From Candidatus Pelagibacter sp. TMED165 (GTDB lineage: Bacteria > Pseudomonadota > Alphaproteobacteria > Pelagibacterales > Pelagibacteraceae): a stretch of DNA of 6,094 bases. The stretch is from NCBI GenBank assembly GCA_002171035.2, contig NHHO02000007.1, positions 1 to 6,094 on the forward strand, read 5' to 3'. A program made the position numbers and the translations under genes. Below are positions 1 through 6,094 of the stretch, piece after piece; position 1 is the stretch's first letter; every line of letters begins with the position of its first letter. Under the pieces are notes generated by a model, which saw only the letters and a program-made list of their open reading frames with translations, was not told the DNA's origin and did no database searches.

Positions 1-15
1 TGATCTGTTTAATTA

Positions 16-91
16 GGGCGGTTAGCTCAGTTGGTAGAGCATCTCGTTTACACCGAGAGGGTCATAGGTTCGAGTCCTTTACCGCCCACCA
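16..91 (+). tRNA. tRNA-Val (anticodon TAC)
   Basis: A full cloverleaf can be folded. The acceptor stem GGGCGGT (16-22) pairs with ACCGCCC (81-87), the D stem is GCTC/GAGC (25-28/37-40), and the anticodon stem TCTCG/CGAGA (42-46/54-58) encloses loop TTTACAC, giving anticodon TAC at 49-51. The variable loop is GGGTC and the T loop is TTCGAGT. Discriminator A88 is followed by an encoded CCA at 89-91. The anticodon reads GUA and, if its U34 is modified as in other bacteria, probably further Val codons. The T stem ATAGG/CCTTT (64-68/76-80) has one U-U mismatch (65/79); a T to A change at 79 would make it perfect. Only 15 bases lie upstream, so the promoter is outside the window. Confidence 0.97.
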
Positions 92-102
92 ATTACATAA
101 AT

Positions 103-179
103 GGGGGTGTAGCTCAGTTGGTTAGAGCGCCTGCCTGTCACGCAGGAGGTCGCCGGTTCGAGCCCGGTCACTCCCGCCA
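103..179 (+). tRNA. tRNA-Asp (anticodon GTC)
   Basis: Acceptor stem GGGGGTG (103-109) pairs with CACTCCC (169-175), with one G-U pair. The D stem is GCTC/GAGC, the anticodon stem CCTGC/GCAGG (130-134/142-146) encloses loop CTGTCAC, giving anticodon GTC at 137-139. The T stem GCCGG/CCGGT (152-156/164-168) encloses TTCGAGC. Discriminator G176 is followed by encoded CCA (177-179). It decodes both Asp codons (GAC, GAU). It sits only 11 bases after tRNA-Val, so the two are very probably processed from one precursor. Its G+C content is far above that of the surrounding DNA, as usual for stable RNA in an AT-rich genome. Confidence 0.98.
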
Positions 180-254
180 CTAGTTGATAATGGTTTTCAA
201 CAAAAAAGATATAAATCATCATTAATTGATCAACAAAAATGCTTCCTTCTGTCC

Positions 255-282
255 TGTACACTTTAAATATAAATGTTATAAA
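255..282 (+). promoter_or_regulatory. Possible sigma-70 type promoter for the nuo operon
   Basis: TGTACA at 255-260 matches the -35 consensus TTGACA at four of six positions. TATAAA at 277-282 matches the -10 consensus TATAAT at five of six, and the spacer is 16 bp. Transcription would begin near 289, giving a leader of about 55 nt before nuoA. In DNA this rich in A and T such matches arise easily by chance; a second -10-like TATAAG at 296-301 has no good -35. The nuo genes may instead be read through from the tRNA promoter, because no terminator is visible after tRNA-Asp. Confidence 0.25.
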
Positions 283-286
283 CATT
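272..286. repeat. Perfect 6-bp inverted repeat, possible operator or small hairpin
   Basis: AATGTT (272-277) and AACATT (281-286) are exact reverse complements separated by ATA. The dyad covers the candidate -10 box at 277-282, where a repressor site would be expected. It is short and all but two of its bases are A or T, so chance is a serious alternative. No factor can be assigned. Confidence 0.25.
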
Positions 287-304
287 AAGTATTAATATAA
301 GAAT

Positions 305-325
305 CCTCAAGCTACGGTATTGAGG
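305..325 (+). promoter_or_regulatory. Leader hairpin upstream of nuoA
   Basis: CCTCAA (305-310) pairs with TTGAGG (320-325) around a 9-base loop (GCTACGGTA). The 3' arm contains GAGG, and GAGGT (322-326) is the best Shine-Dalgarno-like match upstream of nuoA. It lies 17 bases before the ATG, farther than ideal; the weaker AGGT at 327-330 lies 13 bases before it. If the hairpin forms in the mRNA it would hide part of the ribosome-binding region. No T-tract follows, so it is not an intrinsic terminator. It matches no riboswitch class I recognise. Confidence 0.35.
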
Positions 326-343
326 TAGGTATTAATAAAAAAA

Positions 344-712
344 ATGATTTATAACTTTTTATCTGACTACTTATCTATAATAATATTCGTATTTATATCA
401 CTAGGTTTAAGTACAGGTTTTATTTTAGTAAATTATTTAGCAGCTCCAAACAATCCAGATCCAGAAAAATTATCAGCTTACGAATGTGGATTTGAAGCAT
501 TCGATGACTCCAGAATGGAATTCGACGTAAGATTTTATCTTGTGGCCATTCTATTTATTATTTTTGATTTAGAAATAGCCTTTTTATTTCCCTGGGCAAT
601 ATCTCTTGGGAATATAGGTAGTCTAGGTTTTTGGTCGATGATGATTTTTCTTGGCATTTTAACGATTGGATTTATTTATGAATGGAAAAAAGGAGCCTTA
701 GAGTGGGAATAA
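344..712 (+). CDS. nuoA: NADH-quinone oxidoreductase subunit A
   Basis: Small membrane subunit (ND3 homologue) of complex I, located at the joint between the membrane arm and the peripheral arm, where it helps couple quinone reduction to proton translocation. The 122 aa show three hydrophobic helices at about 10-33, 63-85 and 92-112. The conserved loop after helix 1 contains YECGF at 46-50; Cys48 aligns with the ND3 cysteine whose exposure marks the deactive state in mitochondria. Helix 2 carries [11 protein letters not shown] (74-84), with the family's conserved acidic residues Asp75 and Glu77. The C-terminus has the typical KKGALEW. Length is normal for the family. ATG at 344 is the only plausible start, since the frame has a TAG at 326-328 and no standard start codon between. 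First gene of the operon; nuoB starts 2 bases after its stop. Confidence 0.97.
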   Translation: MIYNFLSDYLSIIIFVFISLGLSTGFILVNYLAAPNNPDPEKLSAYECGFEAFDDSRMEFDVRFYLVAILFIIFDLEIAFLFPWAISLGNIGSLGFWSMMIFLGILTIGFIYEWKKGALEWE

Positions 713-714
713 AT

Positions 715-1239
715 ATGGACAATTTTTCAGAAAGAGAAAAAAAAATTCCAGAAGAATTTAAAAAAATTGCAAAAGAATTTAGTGAAAAAGGATTTGTCAC
801 AACTTCTTTGGATAATTTAGTTAATTGGGCAAGAACCGGCTCGTTACACTGGATGACCTTTGGCTTAGCATGTTGTGCAGTTGAAATGATGCAAACATCT
901 ATGCCAAGATATGATCTAGAAAGATTTGGTGCAGCACCAAGAGCATCACCTCGACAATCTGACGTAATGATAGTTGCAGGGACATTGACAAATAAGATGG
1001 CTCCCGCATTAAGAAAAGTTTATGATCAAATGCCAGAGCCTAGATATGTAATTTCTATGGGAAGCTGTGCTAATGGAGGTGGTTATTATCACTATTCATA
1101 TTCTGTCGTAAGAGGCTGTGATAAAATTGTTCCTGTCGATGTTTATGTCCCAGGTTGTCCACCTTCTGCCGAAGCCTTACTTTATGGGATTCTACAATTA
1201 CAGAAGAAAATTAGAAGAGAAGGTTCAATTAACAGATAA
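715..1239 (+). CDS. nuoB: NADH-quinone oxidoreductase subunit B (cluster N2 subunit)
   Basis: Peripheral-arm subunit (PSST homologue) that carries the terminal [4Fe-4S] cluster N2, the direct electron donor to quinone, and lines the quinone pocket with NuoD. In the 174-aa product the adjacent cysteines in LACCAVEMM (Cys53, Cys54), Cys118 in [13 protein letters not shown] and Cys148 in [14 protein letters not shown] are the four cluster ligands. The first 25 residues are charged and variable, as is usual. The ATG at 715 gives a normal family length and sits 2 bases after nuoA. A longer form from GTG at 703 has AGGAG at 691-695 with a 7-base spacer; that AGGAG is also dictated by the conserved NuoA KKGA codons. 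An ATG at 682 is a third, weaker choice. A run of nine A's at 737-745 is in frame here. Confidence 0.95.
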   Translation: MDNFSEREKKIPEEFKKIAKEFSEKGFVTTSLDNLVNWARTGSLHWMTFGLACCAVEMMQTSMPRYDLERFGAAPRASPRQSDVMIVAGTLTNKMAPALRKVYDQMPEPRYVISMGSCANGGGYYHYSYSVVRGCDKIVPVDVYVPGCPPSAEALLYGILQLQKKIRREGSINR

Positions 1240-1245
1240 AATTTT

Positions 1246-1860
1246 ATGGCTAATAATCTTAAAGAACTTGAAAAATTGGTAAATTTGGAATTAACAAGTA
1301 AAATTTATAATTCATCTATAGAACACGAAGAGTTATTTTTAGATGTAAACCCTGATGAATTATTAAATGTAATTATATTTCTAAAATCAAATGATAATTG
1401 TAAATTCAGACAACTTATTGATATAGCTGGTGTTGATTTTCCTCAAGAAGAAAAAAGATTTAAATTAATATATTTATTATTATCCCATCAATATAATTTA
1501 AGACTTAAGCTATCAATCAATTTTAAATCAGAACAAAAAATCTCATCTATAACAAAAGTTTTTCCCTCAGCTAATTGGATGGAGAGAGAAGTATTCGATA
1601 TGTATGGAATTAAATTTAAAAATCATCCAGACCTGAGAAGAATTTTAACTGATTACGGCTTCAAAGGGCATCCACTAAGAAAAGACTTTCCGTTAACTGG
1701 TTTTACCGAAGTTAGATACAGCGAAAAAGAAAAAAAAGTAGTAAATGAGCCAGTCAAACTGGAACAAAACTATAGAGATTTTGATTTTGAGAGTCCTTGG
1801 GAGGGAACAAAATACATCAATCAAGTAAAATCTAAAAATAAAAATGAGCAAAAAAAATAA
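1246..1860 (+). CDS. nuoC: NADH-quinone oxidoreductase subunit C (30-kDa subunit)
   Basis: Peripheral-arm subunit without cofactors, which packs against NuoD and supports the quinone-reducing module in the cytoplasm. The 204 aa include the 30-kDa family signature at about 113-150: [10 protein letters not shown], then [13 protein letters not shown] and [12 protein letters not shown]. The tail at about 176-188 ([12 protein letters not shown]) is typical of alphaproteobacterial and mitochondrial forms. NuoC is separate from NuoD here, unlike the fused NuoCD of enterobacteria. The N-terminal 100 residues are weakly conserved and the last 12 are lysine/asparagine-rich. It starts 6 bases after nuoB; no convincing Shine-Dalgarno is present close to the ATG, so translation may depend on coupling. 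Its 3' end overlaps nuoD by 17 bases. Confidence 0.96.
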   Translation: MANNLKELEKLVNLELTSKIYNSSIEHEELFLDVNPDELLNVIIFLKSNDNCKFRQLIDIAGVDFPQEEKRFKLIYLLLSHQYNLRLKLSINFKSEQKISSITKVFPSANWMEREVFDMYGIKFKNHPDLRRILTDYGFKGHPLRKDFPLTGFTEVRYSEKEKKVVNEPVKLEQNYRDFDFESPWEGTKYINQVKSKNKNEQKK

Positions 1861-3019
1861 ATCTTTAACTTTAAATTTTGGACCTCAACATCCTGCTGCT
1901 CATGGAGTGTTGAGGCTTATTTTAGAATTAGACGGGGAAACTGTTGAAAAAGCGGATCCTCACATCGGATTATTGCATCGTGGCACAGAAAAATTAATAG
2001 AGCATAAAACCTATATGCAAGCTTTACCTTATTTTGATCGACTCGACTATGTAGCGCCAATGAATCAAGAACACGCATTTGCGTTAGCAACGGAAAAATT
2101 ATTAGAAATAAAAATACCTATAAGAGCTCAATACATTCGAGTAATTTTTTGTGAAATAGGTCGAATCTTAAGCCATATTTTAAATGTTACTACACAAGCA
2201 TTAGACGTAGGAGCTCTAACACCCTCTCTATGGGGTTTTGAAGAAAGAGAAACTCTAATGACTTTCTATGAAAGAGCTTCAGGATCACGATTACATGCAA
2301 ATTATTTTAGGACTGGCGGTGTGCATCAAGATATTCCAAATAAACTTATTGAAGATATTGGTAAGTTTTGTGAAACATTCCCAAAAATTATTGATGATAT
2401 AGAAACCTTAATTACCGATAACAGAATCTTTAAACAAAGAAATGTAGAAATTGGAATAGTAACTAAGCAAGAAGCTTTAGATTATAGTTTTTCAGGAGTA
2501 ATGCTAAGAGGTTCAGGAATCACTTGGGATTTAAGAAAATCACAACCATACGAATGTTATAAAGATTTAGATTTTAAAATACCTGTCGGCAAAAATGGAG
2601 ATTGTTATGATAGGTATTTGTGCAGAATTCAGGAAATGAGAGAAAGTGTAAATATAATAAAACAATGTATTAATAAGCTGCCAAGCGGACCAGTGAAAAC
2701 TATTGATGGCAAAATTACACCACCTAAAAAAGAAGATTTGAAAAATTCTATGGAAGCACTTATTCACCATTTTAAATTATTTACTGAAGGATTTAGAGTT
2801 CCTTCCGGTAATGTTTATTCAGCAGTAGAGGCGCCAAAAGGAGAATTTGGAGTTTATTTAATCTCAGATGGGAGCAACAAACCTTACAGATGTAAAATTA
2901 GAGCACCAGGCTTTTCACATTTACAAGCTATGGATTATTTAATTAGAGGACACATGTTAGCTGATGTTCCAGCAGTATTAGGTTCGCTAGATATCGTTTT
3001 TGGAGAGGTAGATAGATGA
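1844..3019 (+). CDS. nuoD: NADH-quinone oxidoreductase subunit D (49-kDa subunit)
   Basis: Core quinone-binding subunit of complex I, related to the large subunit of [NiFe] hydrogenases but without the metal site. In the 391-aa product, [13 protein letters not shown] (13-25) contains His16 and His20, and RLDYV (66-70) contains Tyr69. By alignment from memory, His20 and Tyr69 match the His/Tyr pair that contacts the quinone headgroup in the 49-kDa subunit. Further family blocks are [14 protein letters not shown] (40-53), [17 protein letters not shown] (143-159), [15 protein letters not shown] (223-237) and the C-terminal [23 protein letters not shown]. Length is as expected. The ATG at 1844 lies inside the end of nuoC and lacks an evident Shine-Dalgarno. 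Starting here gives the usual short leader before the conserved block, so the 17-base overlap looks genuine. Confidence 0.97.
   Translation: MSKKNKSLTLNFGPQHPAAHGVLRLILELDGETVEKADPHIGLLHRGTEKLIEHKTYMQALPYFDRLDYVAPMNQEHAFALATEKLLEIKIPIRAQYIRVIFCEIGRILSHILNVTTQALDVGALTPSLWGFEERETLMTFYERASGSRLHANYFRTGGVHQDIPNKLIEDIGKFCETFPKIIDDIETLITDNRIFKQRNVEIGIVTKQEALDYSFSGVMLRGSGITWDLRKSQPYECYKDLDFKIPVGKNGDCYDRYLCRIQEMRESVNIIKQCINKLPSGPVKTIDGKITPPKKEDLKNSMEALIHHFKLFTEGFRVPSGNVYSAVEAPKGEFGVYLISDGSNKPYRCKIRAPGFSHLQAMDYLIRGHMLADVPAVLGSLDIVFGEVDR
3002..3009 (+). promoter_or_regulatory. Ribosome-binding site for nuoE
   Basis: GGAGAGGT lies inside the last codons of nuoD and ends 6 bases before the nuoE ATG at 3016. 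It is the best-placed Shine-Dalgarno match in the window and supports that start. Part of the match is imposed by the conserved NuoD ending GEVDR. Confidence 0.6.
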
Positions 3020-3615
3020 GTATAAAAAAAGTACACTCCGAACAACCAGAAAATTTTTCTTTCACAGAAGAAAACTTAATATTAATCAAAGATATTTTAA
3101 AAAAATATCCTGAAAAAAATAAAAAAAGTGCTGTTATGCCTTTATTGTATTTAGCACAAAAACAAAACCAGAATTGGATACCTTTAGCAGCAATGAAATA
3201 CATAGCAAAGCTTTTATCAATGACTTATATCAGTGTTTATGAAGTAGCTACGTTTTATTCAATGTATAATTTATCACCAGTAGGAAAATATTACGTTCAA
3301 GTTTGTACTACTACTCCATGCTTATTAAGAGGAGCAGATAAGATAGTAAAAGCTTGTAAAGAAAAAATTTCGCCAAATGAAAGTGAAATCTCTAAAGATG
3401 GAAAATGTTCTTGGATTGAAGTTGAATGTTTAGGAGCCTGCGTCAATGCCCCAATGATGCAAATTAATGAAAATTATTATGAGGATTTGAATGAAAAAAA
3501 TACAAAAGAAATAATAGATTCTTTGATTAAAGATAAACCGCTTAAACCAGGGTCATATAGAGGTCGAAAAAATACTGCCCCTGAAAATATAAATGATTTA
3601 AACAAACATGCTTAA
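3016..3615 (+). CDS. nuoE: NADH-quinone oxidoreductase subunit E (24-kDa subunit, cluster N1a)
   Basis: Thioredoxin-like [2Fe-2S] subunit of the NADH-oxidising module, which binds NuoF next to the FMN. Within 199 aa, the ligands of cluster N1a are Cys97 and Cys102 in QVCTTTPC and Cys138 and Cys142 in ECLGAC. The helical N-terminal part has the family blocks [18 protein letters not shown] (31-48) and [12 protein letters not shown] (74-85). The C-terminus [17 protein letters not shown] resembles alphaproteobacterial NuoE and is longer than the E. coli protein. The start overlaps the nuoD stop as ATGA, a classic coupling junction, with a good ribosome-binding site at 3002-3009. The 3' end overlaps nuoF by 8 bases. 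Confidence 0.96.
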   Translation: MSIKKVHSEQPENFSFTEENLILIKDILKKYPEKNKKSAVMPLLYLAQKQNQNWIPLAAMKYIAKLLSMTYISVYEVATFYSMYNLSPVGKYYVQVCTTTPCLLRGADKIVKACKEKISPNESEISKDGKCSWIEVECLGACVNAPMMQINENYYEDLNEKNTKEIIDSLIKDKPLKPGSYRGRKNTAPENINDLNKHA

Positions 3616-4939
3616 AGAAGAAGATAAAATATTCAAGAATTTATATAACAATTTAGGTTGGGAAATTGATGAATCTCTCAAAAGAGATGATTGGAAAAAT
3701 ACCAAAGAAATTATTACCAAAGGTCGAGAATGGATTATTGATGAGGTAAAAATATCTGAACTAAGAGGTCGAGGAGGAGCAGGTTTTTCTACTGGTTTAA
3801 AATGGTCTTTTGCTCCAAAAGATGTCAAATCAAGACCACATTATTTAGTAATAAATGCAGATGAGTCAGAACCTGGCACATGTAAAGATAGAGATATTTT
3901 AAGATTTGAACCACAAAAATTAATAGAGGGAAGCTTAATTGCTGGTTACGCAGTTAATGCTCATGTTTGTTATATTTATATAAGAGGTGAATATATCAAC
4001 GAAGGAAAAAAACTTCAAAAAGCTATTGACCAAGCATATGAAAAAAAATTTCTAGGAAAAAATGCATGTGGATCTGGTTGGGATTTTGATATTTATATTC
4101 ATTATGGAGCAGGCGCATACATTTGTGGAGAGGAAACTGCTCTACTAGAAAGTATAGAGGGAAATAAAGGTCAGCCAAGACTTAAACCACCTTTTCCAGC
4201 ATTAGTAGGCCTTTATGGTAATCCAACTATAGTAAATAATGTCGAAACAGTTGCTGTTGTACCAACTATTTTAAGAAGAGGAGGGAAATGGTTTGCTTCA
4301 ATAGGAAGACCTAAAAACACAGGAACTAAAATTTTCTGTATTTCAGGAAATGTAAACTCACCTTGTAATGTCGAAGAGGAAATGGGAATACCTTTAAAAG
4401 AATTAATAGAGAAACATGCAGGGGGGGTTATTGGAGGTTGGGACAATCTTCAAGCAGTCATACCAGGTGGATCTTCAATGCCACTTTTACCAAAAAACAT
4501 TTGCGACACAATTAATATGGATTTTGATTCACTTATAGCTAACAAAAGTGGTTTAGGTACAGCTGGAGTTGTCGTTATTAATAAAGATCAAGATATTTTA
4601 GCTTGTATGGCTAGAATAGCTAGATTTTATAAACATGAAAGTTGTGGTCAATGCACACCTTGCAGAGAGGGCTCTGGATGGATGTGGAGAATTTTAGAAA
4701 GAGCGAAAAAAGGAAACGCAACTCATAGCGACATAAATCTTTTAGAAGATGTAACTAAACAAATAGAAGGCCACACTATTTGTGCTTTTGGAGAGGGTTC
4801 AGCTTGGCCAATACAAGGGTTATTGCGTCATTTTAGAAAAGAGTTAGATAAAAGATGTAGAGAGGATCCTGTTATAAAGAAAAAAAGGAAAGTTCCATAT
4901 TTAGTTGATCAACACTTACAAGAAAGTGAAAATGCCTAA
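3608..4939 (+). CDS. nuoF: NADH-quinone oxidoreductase subunit F (51-kDa, NADH/FMN/N3 subunit)
   Basis: Catalytic entry subunit of complex I: it binds NADH and FMN, takes the hydride, and passes electrons to [4Fe-4S] cluster N3. In the 443 aa, [14 protein letters not shown] (53-66) is the glycine-rich nucleotide loop and [15 protein letters not shown] (83-97) lies at the FMN/NADH site. [19 protein letters not shown] (167-185) is a further conserved block. Cluster N3 ligands are Cys346, Cys349 and Cys352 in [12 protein letters not shown] plus Cys392 in HTICAFGEG. Length is typical. ATG at 3608 sits in the 8-base overlap ATGCTTAA with nuoE and has no clear Shine-Dalgarno, so translation is probably coupled. 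Its stop lies in a matching 8-base overlap with nuoG. A run of seven G's at 4421-4427 is in frame within the AGGV codons. Confidence 0.97.
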   Translation: MLKEEDKIFKNLYNNLGWEIDESLKRDDWKNTKEIITKGREWIIDEVKISELRGRGGAGFSTGLKWSFAPKDVKSRPHYLVINADESEPGTCKDRDILRFEPQKLIEGSLIAGYAVNAHVCYIYIRGEYINEGKKLQKAIDQAYEKKFLGKNACGSGWDFDIYIHYGAGAYICGEETALLESIEGNKGQPRLKPPFPALVGLYGNPTIVNNVETVAVVPTILRRGGKWFASIGRPKNTGTKIFCISGNVNSPCNVEEEMGIPLKELIEKHAGGVIGGWDNLQAVIPGGSSMPLLPKNICDTINMDFDSLIANKSGLGTAGVVVINKDQDILACMARIARFYKHESCGQCTPCREGSGWMWRILERAKKGNATHSDINLLEDVTKQIEGHTICAFGEGSAWPIQGLLRHFRKELDKRCREDPVIKKKRKVPYLVDQHLQESENA

Positions 4940-5606
4940 AATAATTATTAATGATAAAGAAATAGAATTTGAAAAGGGTATGACCGTGTTGCAGGCGTGT
5001 GAACTTGCTGATGTAGAGATTCCAAGGTTTTGTTATCATGAAAAGTTATCTATAGCTGGTAATTGTCGAATGTGCTTGGTTGAATTGGAAAAATCCGTAA
5101 AACCAATAGCTTCTTGTGCGATGCCTGCTACAGAGGGTATGAATATAAAAACAAATACTAAATTTGTTGAGAAAGCAAGAAAAGGAATTATGGAGTTTTT
5201 ATTAGCAAATCATCCATTGGATTGTCCAGTATGTGACCAAGGCGGAGAATGTGATTTACAAGATCAATCTTTATACTATGGAGTAGATAAATCTAGATTT
5301 TCAGAAAATAAAAGATCTGTAAAAGATAAATATATGGGTCCTTTAATAAAAACACAAATGACTAGATGTATTCATTGTACACGATGCGTAAGATTTGCAA
5401 CTGAAGTTGCAGGCGTTCCAGAAATCGGAGCTGTAGGTCGAGGAGAAAATATGGAAATCACTACTTATCTTGAAAAATCTATGGAGTCAGAATTATCAGC
5501 TAATGTAATAGATTTATGTCCGGTCGGAGCTTTAACTTCTAAACCATACGCTTTTGAAGCTAGACCATGGGAGTTAAAAAAAAACAGAAAGTATAGATGT
5601 TCTTGA
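4932..5606 (+). CDS. nuoG: NADH-quinone oxidoreductase subunit G, N-terminal part ending at a frameshift
   Basis: The 75-kDa iron-sulfur subunit of complex I carries electrons from NuoF towards NuoB. As read, this frame gives 224 aa and stops at TGA 5604-5606, about a third of the usual length near 680-700 aa. All three N-terminal clusters are intact: N1b [2Fe-2S] with Cys34, Cys45, Cys48 and Cys62; N5 with His94, Cys98, Cys101 and Cys107 in [15 protein letters not shown]4 with Cys146, Cys149, Cys152 and Cys196. The conserved path RPWELKK reaches residue 217, after which NRKYRCS is out of frame; the family continues with TES, which is encoded one base later. The start is ATG 4932 in the overlap ATGCCTAA with nuoF. 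An upstream in-frame TTG at 4905 would add nine unlikely residues. Confidence 0.9.
   Translation: MPKIIINDKEIEFEKGMTVLQACELADVEIPRFCYHEKLSIAGNCRMCLVELEKSVKPIASCAMPATEGMNIKTNTKFVEKARKGIMEFLLANHPLDCPVCDQGGECDLQDQSLYYGVDKSRFSENKRSVKDKYMGPLIKTQMTRCIHCTRCVRFATEVAGVPEIGAVGRGENMEITTYLEKSMESELSANVIDLCPVGALTSKPYAFEARPWELKKNRKYRCS
5576..5584 (+). other. A9 homopolymer, apparent +1 frameshift site in nuoG
   Basis: Nine consecutive A's follow GAGTT. The conserved reading ...E-L-K-K-T-E-S needs TTA AAA AAA ACA, which uses eight A's; nine are present, so one base is extra. The downstream frame has its own stop (TAA at 5575-5577) just upstream, and the upstream frame stops at 5604-5606. The shift must therefore lie between 5578 and 5603. 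The homopolymer is the obvious place. Confidence 0.85.
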
Positions 5607-6094
5607 CGCAATAGGATCTAATATAAGAGTTGATACATATGGATGGGAAGTTAAACGAATTTTACCGAGATTAAACAACGAAATCAATGAAGAATGGATA
5701 TCAGACAAAACGAGGTATTCAAGCGATGGTTTGCTAAAGCAAAGATTAGATACACCTTATACTAAAAAAGATGGAAAATTTGTTAGGTGTGAATGGGAAG
5801 AAGCTATAACAATCATTAGTGAAAAGATAAAGAAAACAAATCCTAAAAACATAGGAGGGCACGTAGGTGATTTAATTAGTTTAGAAAATTCATTTGCATT
5901 CAAAAATTTATTCCAAAAAATTAAAAGTCCCAATTTAGAATTTAGAGAAAAAAAATTTTATATTAATCCTGAAAACAAAATTAATTATATTTTTAATTCT
6001 TCTATTCAAGGGCTAGAAATATCTGATTTGATATTATTGATAGGATGTAACCCAAGGCATGAAGCAACTATGCTAAATGCAAGAATAAGAAAAG
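5584..6094 (+). CDS. nuoG: nuoG continuation in the shifted frame, cut by the window end
   Basis: From 5584 the +1 frame reads 170 codons without a stop to the window edge and continues NuoG directly: [20 protein letters not shown], then [11 protein letters not shown] and near the end [20 protein letters not shown]. These are family-typical blocks of the C-terminal domain, which resembles molybdopterin oxidoreductases but generally lacks the cofactor in this type of Nuo[11 protein letters not shown] (from about 5860) also fits. There is no ATG in this frame before the one near 6070 and no ribosome-binding site near 5584. It is therefore not an independent gene but the rest of nuoG. Joined to residues 1-217 it gives 387 aa so far, and the remaining portion lies beyond the window. 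No further stops or gaps are seen, so the segment shows no decay beyond the single base. Confidence 0.9.

Noticed and set aside
183..206. Intrinsic terminator after tRNA-Asp
   Set aside because: The stem GTTGA/TCAAC has only 5 bp with a 9-base loop and is followed by A's, not a T-tract.
197..239. Direct repeat TCAACAAAAA (197-206 and 230-239) and palindrome TTGATCAA (226-233)
   Set aside because: They are short and A/T-rich in AT-rich spacer DNA, with no further copies or spacing pattern to suggest an attachment site or array.
79..285. Minus-strand open frame of 68 codons containing GLEPATSCVTGRRSNQLSYTP
   Set aside because: This peptide is the well-known artefact of translating the antisense strand of a tRNA gene; it lies across tRNA-Asp and part of tRNA-Val.
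2567..2770. Minus-strand open frame inside nuoD
   Set aside because: It is antisense to a strongly conserved gene, rich in Phe/Ile as expected from reverse-reading AT-rich codons, and has no recognisable domain.
2943..3203. Minus-strand open frame across the nuoD/nuoE junction
   Set aside because: It is antisense to two conserved overlapping genes; its low-complexity hydrophobic sequence reflects base composition.
3598..3828. Minus-strand open frame inside nuoF
   Set aside because: It is antisense to the conserved FMN-binding region of nuoF, with no motif and no ribosome site.
4213..4446. Minus-strand open frame inside nuoF
   Set aside because: It is antisense to conserved nuoF codons and has no family resemblance.
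4932..5606. A stand-alone short iron-sulfur protein like HoxU instead of a broken nuoG
   Set aside because: HoxU-type proteins are about this length, but the rest of NuoG follows immediately in the next frame with conserved blocks, and the context is a complete nuo operon.
5578..5606. Programmed ribosomal frameshift in nuoG
   Set aside because: The shift needed is +1 with no known +1 stimulator, such as a strong upstream Shine-Dalgarno or a stop codon at the slip site. NuoG is not known for programmed shifting, so a base-count error or polymerase slippage is more likely.

Overview
The window is the start of a respiratory complex I (NADH:quinone oxidoreductase, nuo) operon. It lies directly downstream of two tRNA genes, all on the + strand. 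The protein-coding DNA is strongly AT-rich, codons mostly end in A or T, and intergenic gaps are tiny. The Nuo proteins have the alphaproteobacterial/mitochondrial look: separate nuoC and nuoD, a 174-aa NuoB with the LACCAVEMM and [13 protein letters not shown] motifs, and a NuoG carrying the [15 protein letters not shown] and [12 protein letters not shown] motifs. Together this suggests a small-genome marine alphaproteobacterium, most likely of the SAR11/Pelagibacter type. That assignment is an inference from composition and protein style, not from a search.

Layout: tRNA-Val(TAC) at 16-91 and tRNA-Asp(GTC) at 103-179, both with encoded CCA. A 164-bp spacer (180-343) follows, holding a possible promoter, a dyad and a hairpin just before nuoA, but no recognisable terminator. 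Then come nuoA (344-712), nuoB (715-1239), nuoC (1246-1860), nuoD (1844-3019), nuoE (3016-3615), nuoF (3608-4939) and the first part of nuoG (4932 to the window end). Junctions are +2, +6, -17, -4, -8 and -8 nt, so the genes are almost certainly one transcript with translational coupling. No stretch over 300 bases lacks a gene.

How the genes work together: NuoE, NuoF and NuoG form the peripheral NADH-oxidising module (FMN, N1a, N3, N1b, N4, N5). NuoB, NuoC and NuoD form most of the quinone-reducing module (N2 and the quinone pocket). NuoA is the small membrane subunit at the junction with the proton-pumping arm. The remaining subunits (rest of nuoG, nuoH to nuoN) are expected beyond the right edge.

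The most notable observation is in nuoG. The reading frame breaks at a run of nine A's (5576-5584), hits TGA at 5604-5606, and continues perfectly conserved and open in the next frame to the end of the window. One base too many in the A-run explains it. A sequencing or assembly error is the leading explanation; a real mutation, or one rescued by transcriptional slippage, is possible. I see no novel defence, mobile or biosynthetic system here; apart from this lesion and some possible leader elements the region is ordinary housekeeping DNA.
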